From contig NC_090118.1 of assembly GCF_023973825.1 (NCBI RefSeq), positions 714,501-778,500 on the forward strand: a stretch of DNA of 64,000 nucleotides, given 5' to 3'. The translations under genes were made by a program, and so were the position numbers. Numbering within the stretch: the stretch's first letter is position 1; each line of letters opens with the position of its first letter. The notes under the pieces were generated by a model, which was not told the DNA's origin, did not search any database, and saw only the letters and a program-made list of their open reading frames with translations. Shown piece after piece: positions 24,901 through 37,880 of this stretch. Source of the DNA: Plasmodium brasilianum (Eukaryota; Apicomplexa; Aconoidasida; Haemosporida; Plasmodiidae).

Positions 24901-27900
24901 GAAAAAAAAGGAAAAAAAGGAAAAAAAAGAAAAAAAAGGAAAGTAAAATATTACACAGTATATTATATGCTTAGCTGTTCTTTATGCGTATACGTATACA
25001 CATTTTCGCCATATTTTTGAACACTCATTTTTCCCTCTTGTTATAAATTTGCTATTTTATTTATTTCCATTTACACATGGGTTCGTGTGTGCATGAGGAT
25101 GTACACCTATATGTACATACATATGTTCATATATATATGTTTATATGTTTTTAATTTTTCGTGTACGTTCACCCTTGCGCAGCTAAGCAATCATGGTTTC
25201 ATGAATGGCGGGTACAACAAAAAAAAATATGGCATTTACACAATATACAACAAGTTGAAAGAATTGAAGGAAGAAGAAAAAAAAGAGAAAAGTACTATTG
25301 AAGAGTTAACAAAGAAAATTGAAAAAATAGAGGATGAATTAATAGATATTTATGATAAGAAATCAACTATGTTAGCTCAAAAAAATGGTTGTGTAACAAC
25401 CCTTAACTCAATTACAAATAACATACATGCGAATGATGAAAACATTAGAACGACCAATGAAAAAATAAAGTATTTAAAAGAAAAAAAAGAAAACCTTGAA
25501 GAGTATAAAGATAAATTAAAAATACAAATATTACAGTTACGAAGTAATAATATAAACCCAGATGAATCGCACAATGGGGTAGATGATATTAATTCCTTAA
25601 ATGATGAGGTCAAAAAATTAAAAGAAGAGCTAAACAAAATTAGAAATGAGTACGATGATTTTAAAAATAAGTTGGAATTGCTCTATCAGAAGAGAAATGA
25701 GGTAATCACAGTTTTTTTTTTTTTTTTTTATTTCTAATAATAATGTGATTAAAATTATTGTAATCCTTTATATTGTTTAATTCGCCAAACCAGATGTTCT
25801 TTTCAAAACTTTCCAATTTTGTTCTACTTGTTCCATTTATGTTAATGTTTTGCTTACCATTTTTTGTGTCCTATTTTATTTTCATTTTGTTTGGCGTATT
25901 TTACCCATATTTGGCATGCAGAATGATTCGAACATATACATGGAGGAGTACGAAGATGTAGACATAGATGAATACAACAAAGAACTGAAGGATAAAAAAT
26001 ATTACATCGAAAAGGCAAGTTACAAATAGTAGCAAACATTTTACAAAGAGGGAAAGGGAGGTTTATGTCATATATTACGCTTTTATTTTACATGTATTAT
26101 ATGTAAGAATTTGTATAATAATAATAAAAATAATTTGTTTTTTTGTTTTTAGATTGAAAAGGAGAAGATACACTATGAGCAAAAAATAAAACAAATCAAG
26201 GTAACATAAAAAAAAGAAAAAAAAAAAAGGCAATAAATAGTTATAAACAATATAATTATATATTTTTTTGTTTCATTCGCCATTCTTCACTCATTGTAGA
26301 AAGAAATGGAAAGCGTTAAGTCCAACATAGATAAAATTTTAATAAATGAAAAGAAGCATAAAAAAAAAATATTAGATCTTTGTCATCAGATGAATCAAAT
26401 AAATGAAGAACTTAGAATTTTAGAGTAAAAATTATACACACTCCATGCTTACAAATGCGCACGCATTATATATATATATATATATATATACACATTACAT
26501 ACACACAAAAACATATAATGTATATGTTACGTCAATATGTATGTATTATATTAAACGCAATGTTGTACAATGCTTTTTTCTTCATTTCGTTATATGTAAA
26601 AACTTTGTAGAGGAAACGAGGAAAATATAAGAAAAAAAAAAATTCTTTTACCACAAGGAATAAAGGAATTCGAAGAATACACAAATTATGATAAGCAGGA
26701 GTTGTGTTCAAAACTTAAATCAATTACATTCGTAAAAAAAGAAATTATATGAAATGAAAAATGTGCGTGTTTTCATATGTGTATATGCATTCTTTACTCC
26801 TTCAAACATACTTCGTTGTATTTGCGTACTTATAACAACAGTAACAACATTAAATATAACAATGACAACACTGCAGGAACTGAAAAAATATTCAAACGTA
26901 AATGAAAAGGCCGGAGATCGATTAAATATGATGATGAGTATACTTTTTTTTTTTTTTTATTTATTAATTTATTTATTTTTTTAAATGAAAGAAAATTTCC
27001 AAGCATATTGCGCTGTAGCTAATTTAGCTCTCCAGTTACCATACATTCCTTATTTTGTTTAATTTTTTTTAAGGCGATTTTAATGAACTAAAAAAAAGAA
27101 ATGAAGAAATAAACACGTCTTATAAGAATATTAAGGAGATGATACAAGTATAATTTCTTTTTACTTGAAGTTACTACATTTTACTATGCAGAAATAGTTT
27201 TATTTTGATACACTTAATTTACCATTTTTTTTTTTTTTTTATCTCATTTTTTTTATTGGCGTTTTATACGTTTTATAAATTTTTCAGCACATTGGAAAAA
27301 AAAAGGATGAAGCGTTAGAGGCTACCTACATAAAAATAAATAAATATTTTTCCGAATATTTCTCGCTACTTTTTAAAAACAGAAAAGCTAGTTTGGTAAG
27401 TTCTAAAAAGGATTACTTTCTACTTGCACATTTTAAATATAACGATTAGGCTTATAGTGCATATAAATTGTAAATAATGTTCCTTGTTAGGTGTTAAAGA
27501 AAATGAGCGAAAAGGAGTACCACGACAAATTAAAGGAAATGAGTGAAAAAAAGATAAGGAAAAAAGCGATCGATGACGAAGGTACGCAAAAGTGCAGGGG
27601 AGAAGTTGCACACACATATGTACGTGCACATGTATATAATTAAACATATAACTACATATACATATATACACGCATGCACCGAAAAAATGACTAAGTGGTA
27701 AAAAGGTACAAAATATTATTTACCTTTATAGTGTATGTTGATAAAATTACGGGAATTTCTATAAATATCACCTCAAATGAAGATGAGAAAATGCATTATA
27801 CAATTCAAGAATTGTCAGGTAATAAAATTGAAAGGGTGATACATATATATCATGGACATGTTAATGCTTTAAATAAATAAAAGGACAAATAGTAATTCGC

Positions 27901-28860
27901 TCTGTTATATTGTATATTATCCAAATATATGTTCGATTTATTTTACTTCTTTTTATTTCACTTACTATATTTTTTTTTTTTTTAGGGGGGGAAAGAAGCA
28001 TTGTTGCTATTTGTCTGTTTTTGTGTCTAAATAAAATTGATAATTTTTCATTTTTCTTTTTTGATGAAATTGATGCCGCACTGGATACAGTACACAGGGA
28101 TAATCTCTCATTGCTGTATGAACAAAATAAAAAAATTGTGCCTCAAAAATAATTTATTTTAATATATTATATTTCAGAATATTATACGTCAAAGTATTAC
28201 ACTTGAAAAAAAAAAAAAAAACTACATTTAAAGTGGTGCAGCTGAATTTTTTTATTTCATTTTATTTTTATACAGACTTAAGGAACTAGCTCGAAGAGGA
28301 ACACAATTCATAATTACAACATTTAGGTAAAACGAAATAAAATAATAGGCGTAAAAAAAAAAAGAAATAAAAAAAAATGTGCAAAATGAACGTACACAAT
28401 AAACAAGATGAACGTGCGCCAATGTGTTTACGACTCATACATAATTCTGTTTTTCATTTTTTTGAAATAAAGAAAAGAATTGTTGGAATACTGCGAAAAC
28501 ATGTACATAGTCAAAATTATAGATAGAGAAAGCTATATTTCCAAAGGGACCAAAAAGGAGGCATACGAAATAATTAGCATTGTAAGAATATAACGAATAT
28601 AAAAAAGCTTCAAAAAACGAAAAACGAAAAACAAAAAACGAAAAACAAAAAATAAAAAATAAAAAATAAAAAAATTGAATGTTTTCACTAGGTTTTATTT
28701 ACTCATTTTTGAAGGACTGAAAAAAAAATTGTGTGCGCAAAATTAAAAAAAAATGAATCATTATTTAATACTTCATACAATATTTCTTTTTTTTCTTTTT
28801 TTATTTTTTTGATTTATATAAACTTACTTTTAGGAAGAAAAAAATGCCTTAGAAAATTAG
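21598..28860 (+). CDS. SMC3: Structural maintenance of chromosomes protein 3 (cohesin subunit SMC3)
   Basis: Twenty-one exons join in frame to 1193 residues: 21598-21685, 22006-23003, 23188-23304, 23583-23705, 23916-24018, 24168-24289, 24479-24865, 25183-25701, 25922-26014, 26153-26200, 26300-26424, 26611-26731, 26877-26937, 27074-27147, 27288-27395, 27491-27581, 27732-27818, 27986-28115, 28276-28326, 28473-28581, 28834-28860. The N-terminus MHIKQIKLKGFRTYKN with Walker A GFNGSGKS (residues 31-38), then LHEG and VEIIFDNS, is SMC3-specific. A long coiled coil, a hinge (GFLIDNIN then YVKAVDTVLENHYFTLIVED), a return coil, the ABC signature LSGGERS, Walker B FFFFDEIDAALD and QFIITTFR follow. SMC3 pairs with SMC1 and a kleisin to hold sister chromatids together and to form loops. 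The exon 9/10 junction uses a GC donor. Most introns are short. Confidence 0.93.
23395..23545 (+). repeat. TTTG/TTCA-rich microsatellite in SMC3 intron 3
   Basis: Interspersed TTTGTTTG and TTCATTTG units fill much of the intron between exons 3 and 4. Variable-length intronic repeat, no coding effect expected. Confidence 0.7.
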
Positions 28861-29397
28861 AACAATTTTATCTGTGAAGAAAAAATGTTTTTTCTTTTTT
28901 CATTATATCATATTGTACTATACCTTATACAATATTTCATGTGTTTTTTGTTTTTTTTTTTTTTTTTCATTTAAAAGTGTATCAAGTTATTTAAAAAAAA
29001 AAAAAAAAAACATACATATATAAATATATATAATATATGTATTTTATGCATATATATGCGTATGGGCCTGTAGCATGTAGTAGTATTAGAAGGCATTTAT
29101 TTTATTGACTTCATTTTATCACCATTGTGCGTGGGTGTTATATCATACTATATGGTATTATTATTTTATCTTTATGTTTCATTTTTTTAATTTTATTTCT
29201 TGTATGAATATTTAAAAAAACGCTTCTCTACGAGTAATAACACCTTAAGTTATTTTCACAAAAGTAAAAAAGTACATAAAGGTCTCCTAACATAAGGGAA
29301 AAAAGTACAAAAGTACGAAAGTACAAAATATCTTCGGAGTAGAAGGAGAAAACATAATATTGTCTCCCATTTTGAGTTCAAACAAGTGAATAAAAAC
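28861..29397. promoter_or_regulatory. Intergenic region between SMC3 and the deubiquitinase
   Basis: About 540 bp of poly-A/T and (TA)n-rich sequence with no coding island. It holds the SMC3 3' end and the promoter/5' UTR of the following plus-strand gene. Confidence 0.4.
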
Positions 29398-32300
29398 ATG
29401 GCTGATATTAAAAACGTTATATCCTCAATTTCAAGCAGTTTAAATGAACCAACGAAAGAAGACATTATATATTTGGGGGAATGTAGCGTAACGTAATTGC
29501 CATGAAAATGAAAAAATAAAATAAAACATATATACATGTACATATATGTATTATATATATATATTTTTATTTATACCAATATACGTACATTTGCTCATAT
29601 GTGTATATAGAGGGTGACCCATTTGTTATTGTGTGAATATGATGTGAGTATGTTGGGAGAACGAACAAATGAGAATAAAAGCAAAGTTGATAATTTTTTT
29701 TTCTCAAACTTAAAAGCATAATTATTTAAAAAGGAGCTTTTCTTAAGAGTTTTTTTTTTTTTTTTTTTTTTTTATCTAACATACTGTTGTGTTGTATATA
29801 GTATATTTCATTTGACACTTTTATCAACGTATCGAAATTGAGTAGTGAAATTTGCACCGATTTGTAAATTATTCGTAAGTGCATATATGTATGCATACAC
29901 ATACATGTATACATATATATACGTGATTAGCTACAAGTATACCATTTCTGCTTTTCTCACTTCCATGTTTTGTAGAGGGCACAAGGACATCTTCGATGAG
30001 GGGGTATTTATCGATTTGCTGTCGTTCGAAAGCTTCAGTTTGAAGTGCTTGAAATATAATTACAACCGATTAAATCCAGCAAGTGTTAGTAAAAAACATA
30101 GGTTTTATTTAAATATAAAAAAAAAGAAAAAGCTACTAGAGAACATAGAAGAAAAGAGTGATATAACAAATTTGAATCTAAACGCGAAAGGAGGTTTTAA
30201 CGAGAAAAAGGTCTATGAATATGAGTGGAATTATTCTATTTATGATTTTGAAACGGGTATATATATAAAATTAGAACAACTAGATGAAAATACTAGAAAA
30301 ATATGTAACAGTATAATAAATCACAAAAATGAATTGAAAAAAGAAAGTATAAACAAATGGGTTAATGAAATTAAGGAGAGTAAATATGCAAAAGATTTGA
30401 TACAACTACCTAACATTAGAATAAAGAATGAGCATATAGCTTGTGCAGTTTGTAAGTCTACAAAAAATATTTGGTTAAATTTATCAGATGGGTATATCGG
30501 TTGTGGTAGAAAAATTTATAATTATGTAGGTGGTTGTTTAAATAATGAGGAGGGAGCATCCTTAAAACATTATTATGAAAGTGGTAAGAAATATCCTCTA
30601 GTTGTTAAGTTAGGTACTATAACAAAAGAAGGAGAAGCAGATGTTTTTTCTTATGCAGATGATGAAAATGATAGTGTAATAGATCCATATATTGCCGTAC
30701 ATTTAAAAAATTTAGGTATAAATATTATGAATTTAGAAAAAACAGAAATTACTACTTTAGAAAAAGAAATACAAGAAAATCAAAACATTAACTTTTCATC
30801 CATACTAGATAAAGATATACAGACAGTATGTGAACAAGGAAAAGTTGGTTTCATCAATTTAGGTAATACCTGCTATATGAATAGTGCATTACAAGTTTTG
30901 TTATCAATTAAAGATATTAGTTATAGGTATTACAACAATATGTATGATTTTTTACTTAGTTTAGATTTTAAAAAAAAAACACATGAAGATATGTTTTTAC
31001 AGTACTCCAAGTTGTGTTATATGATATATCAACCAGATGATTATATTAAAAAAAAAAAAAATTATATTAAAAAATTTAAAGAAGAATGTGTAGATAGAAA
31101 TATACAAGTAAATTATGATAGTGACATAGATGATGAAAATTGTGTAAGCATTAATCCGTCCATGTTTAGAAATTGCCTTAATCAAAAAAGTAACTCCTTT
31201 AGTAATAACAATCAACAAGACATATATGAATATTTGTCCTTCCTTATAAATGAACTAATTGATAATGAAAATAATATATTCGATAGAACATTAAAAAGTA
31301 ATAACAATAAGCGGAAATTGGAGAATGGGGATAACGCAGAATACGGTCAGTATACCCAAGAGGGGGAGGCGAATAAAAGCGAAAAAATGATGGAAAGTAC
31401 TGCTACTTCCACCATTATTACTGGTTCCCCAAAAGCGGAAAGGGAAAAGTCCATATTTAACTACTTTACCTTCGAAATAGAACAGACAATAGTGAGTAAC
31501 GAAGAAAATAAAAGTGTGAGCTCCTTTCAAAATATTATATTATCTCTGGACATTCCGCTAGACAGTATTATATTAAAAAAAAATGAACAGGAGGAATTAA
31601 CAAATGTTAAAATTTCTTTATTAGATTGCTTAAAAAATTATATTAAAAAAGATCATATAGATGAATACTATTGTGAAAAGGAGAAAACAAAAGTTTCCGC
31701 TCATAGAGTTATGAAATTCAAATCATTCCCTCCTTATCTTTTCATTCATCTCAAACGTTTTTATGCTGATGAAAACTGGTGCGCTAAAAAAATTAACATA
31801 CCCGTGGAAACGGACGAATATATTAATCTTGAGTTTATGAGGTCTGAAAACGGTGCTCACTCGGGTAATGATGGCGATCATAACAACGATAACAATAATG
31901 TTAATAATGGTGTTAACAATGACAGTCGTTCAAGGGGCATTCCAAACAGTGCAAACAACAACAATCGAAATTCCGAGAGTAATATTTTAGAACAGTATAA
32001 AGAGCTTGTTGAATCATTATTAGATTTTGGTTTTGAAAAAGACAAAGTAATTGAAGCCATTAAAAAAGTTAAAGTAAAAAATGTAAACAATTGCATATCA
32101 TATATTTATGGAGAAGATTCAGTAGAGTTAGACCTTGAAGCAAATGACAATAAAACAGAAATTTATACGAATAATTTGGATTCTATTATTAGTATGGGAA
32201 TAAAAAAAGAAGTGGCCATGGCTTCTCTTTTGATAAATAAAAATGACCTACAGAAATCCATTGATTATATTTTTTCAAACATGGATCTCCTCACTGACAG

Positions 32301-33000
32301 CAAATGCGACTTGATTATAAGTAGCAACAAGTGCGACGATGGATTGGGTAAAAAACAGGGGAGGGACAGAGAGACTAACACACATATATATATACACACA
32401 TATATATATAGGTGCATGCATGTACATTGAAGATTATTTATTTTTATGTGCAATGCTTTTAAAAGTGTAAATTGATAAATTGGGAGAGATGCTAAAAAAG
32501 AAAAATTATACCAAAAATGTTGGCCAAGGAGTATGCACGAATAAATGTATGTATATACATATATACGAACATACGTCTATGTATGCATATATATATATAT
32601 ATATGTAAATATGCATTTGCATGTTTTTCTTTACAGCTAATTATGAATTAGTAGCGTCCATCGTACACATAGGGAACAATGCAAATTCAGGGCACTACAT
32701 ATGCTACATAAAGGACAATTCTCAGTAAGAACTCGGAATGAAAAAAAAAAAAAAAAATGCACATTTTAACCGTTAAGCTAGCACTGTTGCCGTTTATGCA
32801 TGAATAATTACACTTAAATGTTCACACAAATGTATTAATGTATGGATGTATTTATTTATTTATTTATCTATCCATATATATATATGTTTTTTTTTCTTTC
32901 CCATTTAAGGTGGTACGTGTGCAACGACAATAAGATTGGTCTATGTGGTGCAAATTTGGGCAAGGATGTGGCATATATTCACTTATACAAAAGAGTCTAA
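29398..33000 (+). CDS. Ubiquitin carboxyl-terminal hydrolase, USP5/13 (isopeptidase T) family
   Basis: Five exons, 29398-29487, 29802-29863, 29976-32347, 32637-32724 and 32910-33000, give 900 residues with the full USP5/13 order. An N-terminal variant Zn-finger region precedes a UBP zinc finger (Cys207, Cys210, Cys227, with NIWLNLSDGYIGCG and a KHYYESGKKYPLVVKLGTIT tail). The catalytic Cys box is GFINLGNTCYMNSALQVLL (Cys350). Two UBA domains follow after residue about 690 (LDFGFEKDKVIEAIKK; IISMGIKKEVAMASLLINKN). The His box in exon 4 is SGHYICYIKD (His861). The enzyme disassembles free polyubiquitin chains and recycles ubiquitin for the proteasome. Asn/Glu/Lys inserts lengthen the catalytic domain. 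The first two exons are short and rest on the alignment of SFDT to the human N-terminus; the rest is secure. Confidence 0.9.
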
Positions 33001-33381
33001 ACATTTGTACCTATGTAATAACGCTGTTCACATTTTTCTTTTCAACATGTTCATTTGTGCATATACCTTTTATTTATTAATTTACATCACACGGGTTTCT
33101 GCATATATGTATATATATATATACACGTGTGTATATGTGTGCATTAATGCATATACACTTTTTGAGAAGGTTGTGCCAACTTTAAATGTTACAAAAAAAA
33201 ATAAAAAAGAATAAAAAAAGCAAATACAATGCAATGCATTTCAATGAAATAAAAAGAATTATGTAAGACCTACAACATTAAAATTTGCGAAAACGATTTC
33301 CAGGAAGAAAATTTTCCTTAGAAAAAAAAAAAAAAAATTAATTTTTAAATAGACAATTTTTTGCATGTACAAAATAATTAT
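33001..33381. other. Convergent 3' intergenic region
   Basis: About 380 bp between the tail-to-tail ends of the deubiquitinase (+) and uL10 (-) genes. It contains short (TA)n and poly-A runs; no coding feature. Confidence 0.45.
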
Positions 33382-34233
33382 TTATTCTTTTTTTTGCGAA
33401 TGTAAATAAATTCCTTTTGCTATGGATGAAGGAATTTGCATAATCGAGCTAGGTATGCTTGTAATTATTTTATTGATTTTATTTATAATATGACCAAAAT
33501 ATACATTATATGATTTCAAGTTTATTAAATCTTCTGTTTCCTTTTTATTTAAAACTGTATTTTCATATACTGCCACTTTTATAACGTTATTCAGTTTATA
33601 TTCTTTATATAAGGAGCAAAACATTTTATTTCGATAGAGGGAGAAAGATATGTAATTTTCATCCATAATAAACAAATATACATTGCTTTCTTTTAAAAAT
33701 GGAGTAACAGCTTCAAAGGGGGTATTTTTAACAGCCAGTTTCATTAACGTGTTTTTAACCATATGTATTCGTACATGTGGTCTTGGCATATTTATTAGTA
33801 AGTCCATTCTTAAATTTGGAGTTAACTTAAAACTGTTTAATTGAATTAATAATTTTGTTACTTTCAAAATTCTTTTAACTTTTCTAACAATTTCTTCCTT
33901 TCCTTCTCTCGTATTTCTGTATCCACTACATTTTCTGCTTTTTAAGGAAAATTTTCTATTAAAATAACTTATCTTTTTTTTTCTTTTTTCCTCCCCTATA
34001 TAGCTATTGTTTGTAAATATTTTTTTTTTCAAGAAACATGTAATAATATTCTGTCTCGTTAATAATTTTCCATTTTTTTTTACTAACGTTGCAGATATAA
34101 ATGGCGTCTTTCCTTCAAATGTGTTAGTATATTTAAAGTTTTTTTCTGAATGGTTAGGAACATTTGTTCGATAAATAAAATATAATAACAATGAAAAAGA
34201 TAAATATTTAATATTTATCCTTCTGATATACAT
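33382..34233 (-). CDS. Organellar ribosomal protein uL10 (L10), probably apicoplast
   Basis: A single-exon frame of 283 residues. The hydrophobic N-terminus (YLSFSLLLYFIYRT) followed by a Lys/Asn/Ser-rich stretch fits a signal plus transit peptide. The C-terminal ~165 residues match the bacterial-type L10 fold: VKNTLMKLAVKNTPFEAV aligns with the VVKNTLLRRA motif, then a KESNVYLFI strand, a KKETEDLINLKS segment and a C-terminal helix. L10 forms the base of the ribosomal stalk that recruits translational GTPases. Bacterial L10 is about 165 residues, so the extra length is the leader. Mitochondrial localisation is the alternative. The ATG at 34233 is the first in frame. Confidence 0.72.
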   Translation of the reverse strand: MYIRRINIKYLSFSLLLYFIYRTNVPNHSEKNFKYTNTFEGKTPFISATLVKKNGKLLTRQNIITCFLKKKIFTNNSYIGEEKRKKKISYFNRKFSLKSRKCSGYRNTREGKEEIVRKVKRILKVTKLLIQLNSFKLTPNLRMDLLINMPRPHVRIHMVKNTLMKLAVKNTPFEAVTPFLKESNVYLFIMDENYISFSLYRNKMFCSLYKEYKLNNVIKVAVYENTVLNKKETEDLINLKSYNVYFGHIINKINKIITSIPSSIMQIPSSIAKGIYLHSQKKE

Positions 34234-35559
34234 TATATATTATACATGTATGTGGGGGCAACCTCTAGTTTAAACAAAATACCCTGTTATGAAAAATGCA
34301 TTTTTCATGGTTCAGGCATCATAATATTTTTGTAACATAATCACTAACACATCCTTTATAGTGTATGGTATTATTTAACCATTCAGACAATATTGTTCAT
34401 AAAATGTAAATAATATCCTATGTTTAGTACAGTTAATTTTTGTATTTACGTTTGCAGTGTTTTAGTTGTATAATATCCCCATATATTACAAAATTGAGTA
34501 GCTTGCATTTTTTTTATTTTCCGCGTTTGTTTTATTTTACTATATAATTTTTTACTTTATTCTGTTTTACTTTATTATATTCTATTTCCTTTATTTTTTA
34601 GCATATTTCATTTTTTTTTCTTTTACTTTTTGTAAAAGTAAATAATTTCTTAGAAATAATTGCTAAGGAACAAATTAGAAAAATATTAACATAATTTTGG
34701 TGAGTTATTCTTTATTAAGCGCACGAATGGGAACTTAATAGATAGGAGTATATGCATATATAAATATAGCAGGTGTTTATTATACACATTGTTTTATTTA
34801 GTTTTATTATGTTTTGTTATGTTTTTTTATGTTTTGATATGTTTTTTTATGTTCTGTTTACTTTTGTGTGTGCACTGCACCACAAGTTTTAAGCTCGTAA
34901 ATGTTTCTTTTTTGCATATTATACATACATGAGTAGGTACATAAAAAAGTATACTCATATAGTATATTTGCTTCTTTCGAATAGGTAACAATTATTAGGA
35001 CCTTTTAAAAACAGCTAGAAAAAAAAAAAAAAAATACTATTATATAAAATGGTTGCATTTACTAAAGTAAAAAATAATTTACAGTGTATCTGTAATTTAC
35101 CTAATATATTTTTTTTTTTATTAAAAAAGATACATCATCTTCTTTATAAATTGTATGAACAAGTATACATTGTACATAAAATATGACAAATGCATGCATT
35201 TTTGTAAAAAAAAGTAAGTTCTTAGCAAAACATAAATTTCAAATTTTGGAATAAGATTTATTATTCCAAAAAATTAATCTTAAATTAAAACATATATTTA
35301 TATGTGTATAATTAGTTTAACATATATATCACATACTGTATTTTTTTATAAAAAGCAACATTAAAGATAGAGAAAAAAAAAAAACCTATTAAATTTATAT
35401 ACAACACGCACGTACATAATACTTCTGAGAAAAAAAAAAAAATTCATGCTGCGTAAGTTTTTTGGAAAATTAAAATAACATACATGATATTCTATACGTT
35501 GAAATTGTGTTATATGTAGTATGCGTTTTTGTGAATACATAATATGTACGAACATACAA

Positions 35560-35596
<37 letters not shown>

Positions 35597-35790
35597 TACG
35601 TATAATATACGCTTGTATATGTACGTTTGTGCATGTGATCACCTGTGTGACATTCCTCTAACAGTATTTTAATTGCAATATTATAAGTATATACCTGAAC
35701 AGTACAGGTAAAAAGGTTCAACATTAAATTTTACGTATATTACACACTCATTCTAGGGAAAAAATAGTTATTAGTAGCTCAAATTGGTGT

Positions 35791-35833
<43 letters not shown>

Positions 35834-35898
35834 ATGTAAAACGGAAAAAAAAAGAAGAAACGAAGGAAGAAAAGAGAAGAAAGAAGAGAAAAAAAAAA
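34234..35898. promoter_or_regulatory. Divergent intergenic region (uL10 / LOG-family gene)
   Basis: About 1.7 kb between genes on opposite strands; both promoters must lie here. It contains a TATGTTTT-type repeat near 34800, (TA)n at 35567 and a poly-A tract of about 28 bases at 35794, just upstream of the LOG start codon. No coding island stands out. Confidence 0.4.
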
Positions 35899-36933
35899 AT
35901 GGATAAAATAGATGAAAAAAATAAAAACTCCAATAATGACATAAAAAGCGAGATAAATAGCGACGTAGAAAGCGATGGCAAGGAAGTGGAAGTAAGTGAG
36001 ATTTATAATAAAAGTAATTTCATTAACGGTAAAGGGGGGAGATTGGTTCGAATACTGTCCGAATTCGTTGGTGTGCAAGATGCATTACGAGATGAAGGTA
36101 TATTTTTCACTGTTGTAATATTTGGGTCATCTAGATCATTAAGCAATGAAAAATATGAAGCAAGAAAAAGAAAATTTGAAAAGAAACTAAGTAAGTTCAG
36201 TGAAAAAATAACAAATAATGTTCCATTAATAGGTGAAGAAATAAAAGAATATGAAAAGGTAAAAACAGAAATGGACAAATTACAAAAATTAAGATGGACT
36301 ACTGAATATTATGTAAAAATATATGATCTTTCTAAAAGATTAACATTATTTTTCGGAACAGAGGAAGGTCAAAAAGCAGTAAAAAATATATCCAATCATT
36401 TACCGAAGGTTCATAACTTTTTACCAAATATAAAAGGAGAGAAGAGTCCAAATAATTATACTGTTGCAATATGTACAGGTGGTGGACCAGGTTTTATGGA
36501 AGCAGCAAATAAAGGAAGTAGAGAAGCAAATGGAAAGTCATTAGGTTTTATGATTTCTTTACCTTTTGAAAAGGGAGCAAATCAATATGTTGATAAAAAT
36601 TTATCTTTTAAATTTCATTATTTTTTCACCAGAAAATTTTGGTTAGTTTATTTATCATTAGCATTTATTATATTACCAGGAGGCTTTGGAACCCTAGATG
36701 AATTAATGGAAATTTTGACCTTAAAACAATGTAGGAAATTTAAACGAAATGTACCTATAATTCTTTTTGGAAAAGATTTCTGGTCATCTATTCTAAATTT
36801 TAAAAAATTAGTGGATTATGGTCTTATATCTCAAGAAGATTTAGACAGCATATATTTTACTGATTCTACAGAAGAAGCTTATAACTATGTAATTAATCAT
36901 TTAAAAAAAACAAGTTTGTCAGATACGGCGTAA
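35899..36933 (+). CDS. LOG / TIGR00730-family protein ('lysine decarboxylase-like')
   Basis: Single exon, 344 residues. Residues 1-45 are a polar extension. From about residue 70 a Rossmann-like fold of the LOG family is visible: IFGSSRS (75-80), GGGPGFMEAANKG (194-206) and the diagnostic PGGFGTLDE (260-268). Family members with this motif hydrolyse nucleoside 5'-monophosphates to base plus ribose 5-phosphate (as in LOG or PpnN). The database name 'lysine decarboxylase' is historical and is probably wrong about chemistry. At 344 residues it is longer than LOG (~190) and shorter than PpnN (~450). The substrate is unknown; purine or pyrimidine salvage is a plausible inference. Confidence 0.82.
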   Translation: MDKIDEKNKNSNNDIKSEINSDVESDGKEVEVSEIYNKSNFINGKGGRLVRILSEFVGVQDALRDEGIFFTVVIFGSSRSLSNEKYEARKRKFEKKLSKFSEKITNNVPLIGEEIKEYEKVKTEMDKLQKLRWTTEYYVKIYDLSKRLTLFFGTEEGQKAVKNISNHLPKVHNFLPNIKGEKSPNNYTVAICTGGGPGFMEAANKGSREANGKSLGFMISLPFEKGANQYVDKNLSFKFHYFFTRKFWLVYLSLAFIILPGGFGTLDELMEILTLKQCRKFKRNVPIILFGKDFWSSILNFKKLVDYGLISQEDLDSIYFTDSTEEAYNYVINHLKKTSLSDTA

Positions 36934-37117
36934 AATTTTGAATTATGCATCTAACAAAATAGGTGTGGTAAGCGTTAAGTAGATATGCCTATATGCATAT
37001 ATGTGTAAATATATATATATATATATATATATACTCATTTCTTGTGATTATAATATGAACGCACAGTTCTTGCTACATATGTTCCATGCAGGACCGTATT
37101 TGCTTTTTTACTGTTCG

Positions 37118-37165
<48 letters not shown>

Positions 37166-37557
37166 TATCTATATTAATATATGTGCATGAATGCTATAAC
37201 TATGGCCTATACATGCATAGTATGTGTGATCATATAAATATGTGATATGTAAACATTTGAGAAAGAAAAAAAAAAAAGAGCATCGTAATTTTTTCCTTTT
37301 TTTTTAATGTGTTAATATTTAAACTTTTTGTAAAAAAATTTAATAATGTGTCCTTTTATTTCTACATTTTTTTTTTTTTTTTTTTAATAAAAAATTCAAA
37401 AATAAAAAGTGCTTTATTACATTTTGCAGTCATTTGATAACTATATTTCGATAACACAATTTACATCATCATCAGCTAAGTCGCATATTTTGTGTATTTC
37501 AAACTTTTATTAAAAAACCTTTTTAGGTCATTTCGTTTGTTAATTTATTATGCACAA
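36934..37557. other. Intergenic with (TA)n microsatellites
   Basis: Contains two (TA)n runs (about 37008-37033 and 37119-37160) and poly-A/T tracts. No coding feature. It is the 3' flank of the LOG-family gene. Confidence 0.45.
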
Positions 37558-37880
37558 TGACATCTTTTGGATTAAGACATAGCTCGTTCATTTTTTCCCA
37601 ACGTATATTTCACGTGTTAAGTATACACACATGTACAGTTACATATACATTATATATATATATACACGTTCGTGTATGCTCATTTGGTATTTTAAGAGGG
37701 GATTTTTCTCTTATGATATAACGTGACACTTGCACTTTGAATTTGTGTAGCGTGCAATGTAAATTTGTACATATGTCTGTATGCCTATCACACACATAGT
37801 TCTTCACTTTAAACAGGAAAAGGCTGAAATTGGAGTGACATAACCAAATTGAATTTCTTGGACGTTTAAAATTTTTTTTT
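37558..37880 (+). CDS. Possible small multi-exon gene with mitochondrial-type leader (unresolved)
   Basis: An ATG at 37558 begins MTSFGLRHSSFIFSQRIFHV, an Arg/Ser/Phe amphipathic leader typical of mitochondrial presequences, and a GTATAC donor follows at about 37620. An acceptor at about 37816 precedes a short GC-richer exon-like piece (EKAEIGVT or, in another frame, DITKLNFLDV before a stop). The phases do not join cleanly. The opposite strand also offers a coding-like run (RWEKMNELCLNPKDVIVHNK), so either strand may be real. Treat as a candidate only. Confidence 0.28.

Noticed and set aside
29845..29975. Extended 5' start for the deubiquitinase main exon
   Set aside because: The frame upstream of 29976 reads through a (CATA)-rich intron. 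Two upstream short exons align better with the USP5/13 N-terminus.
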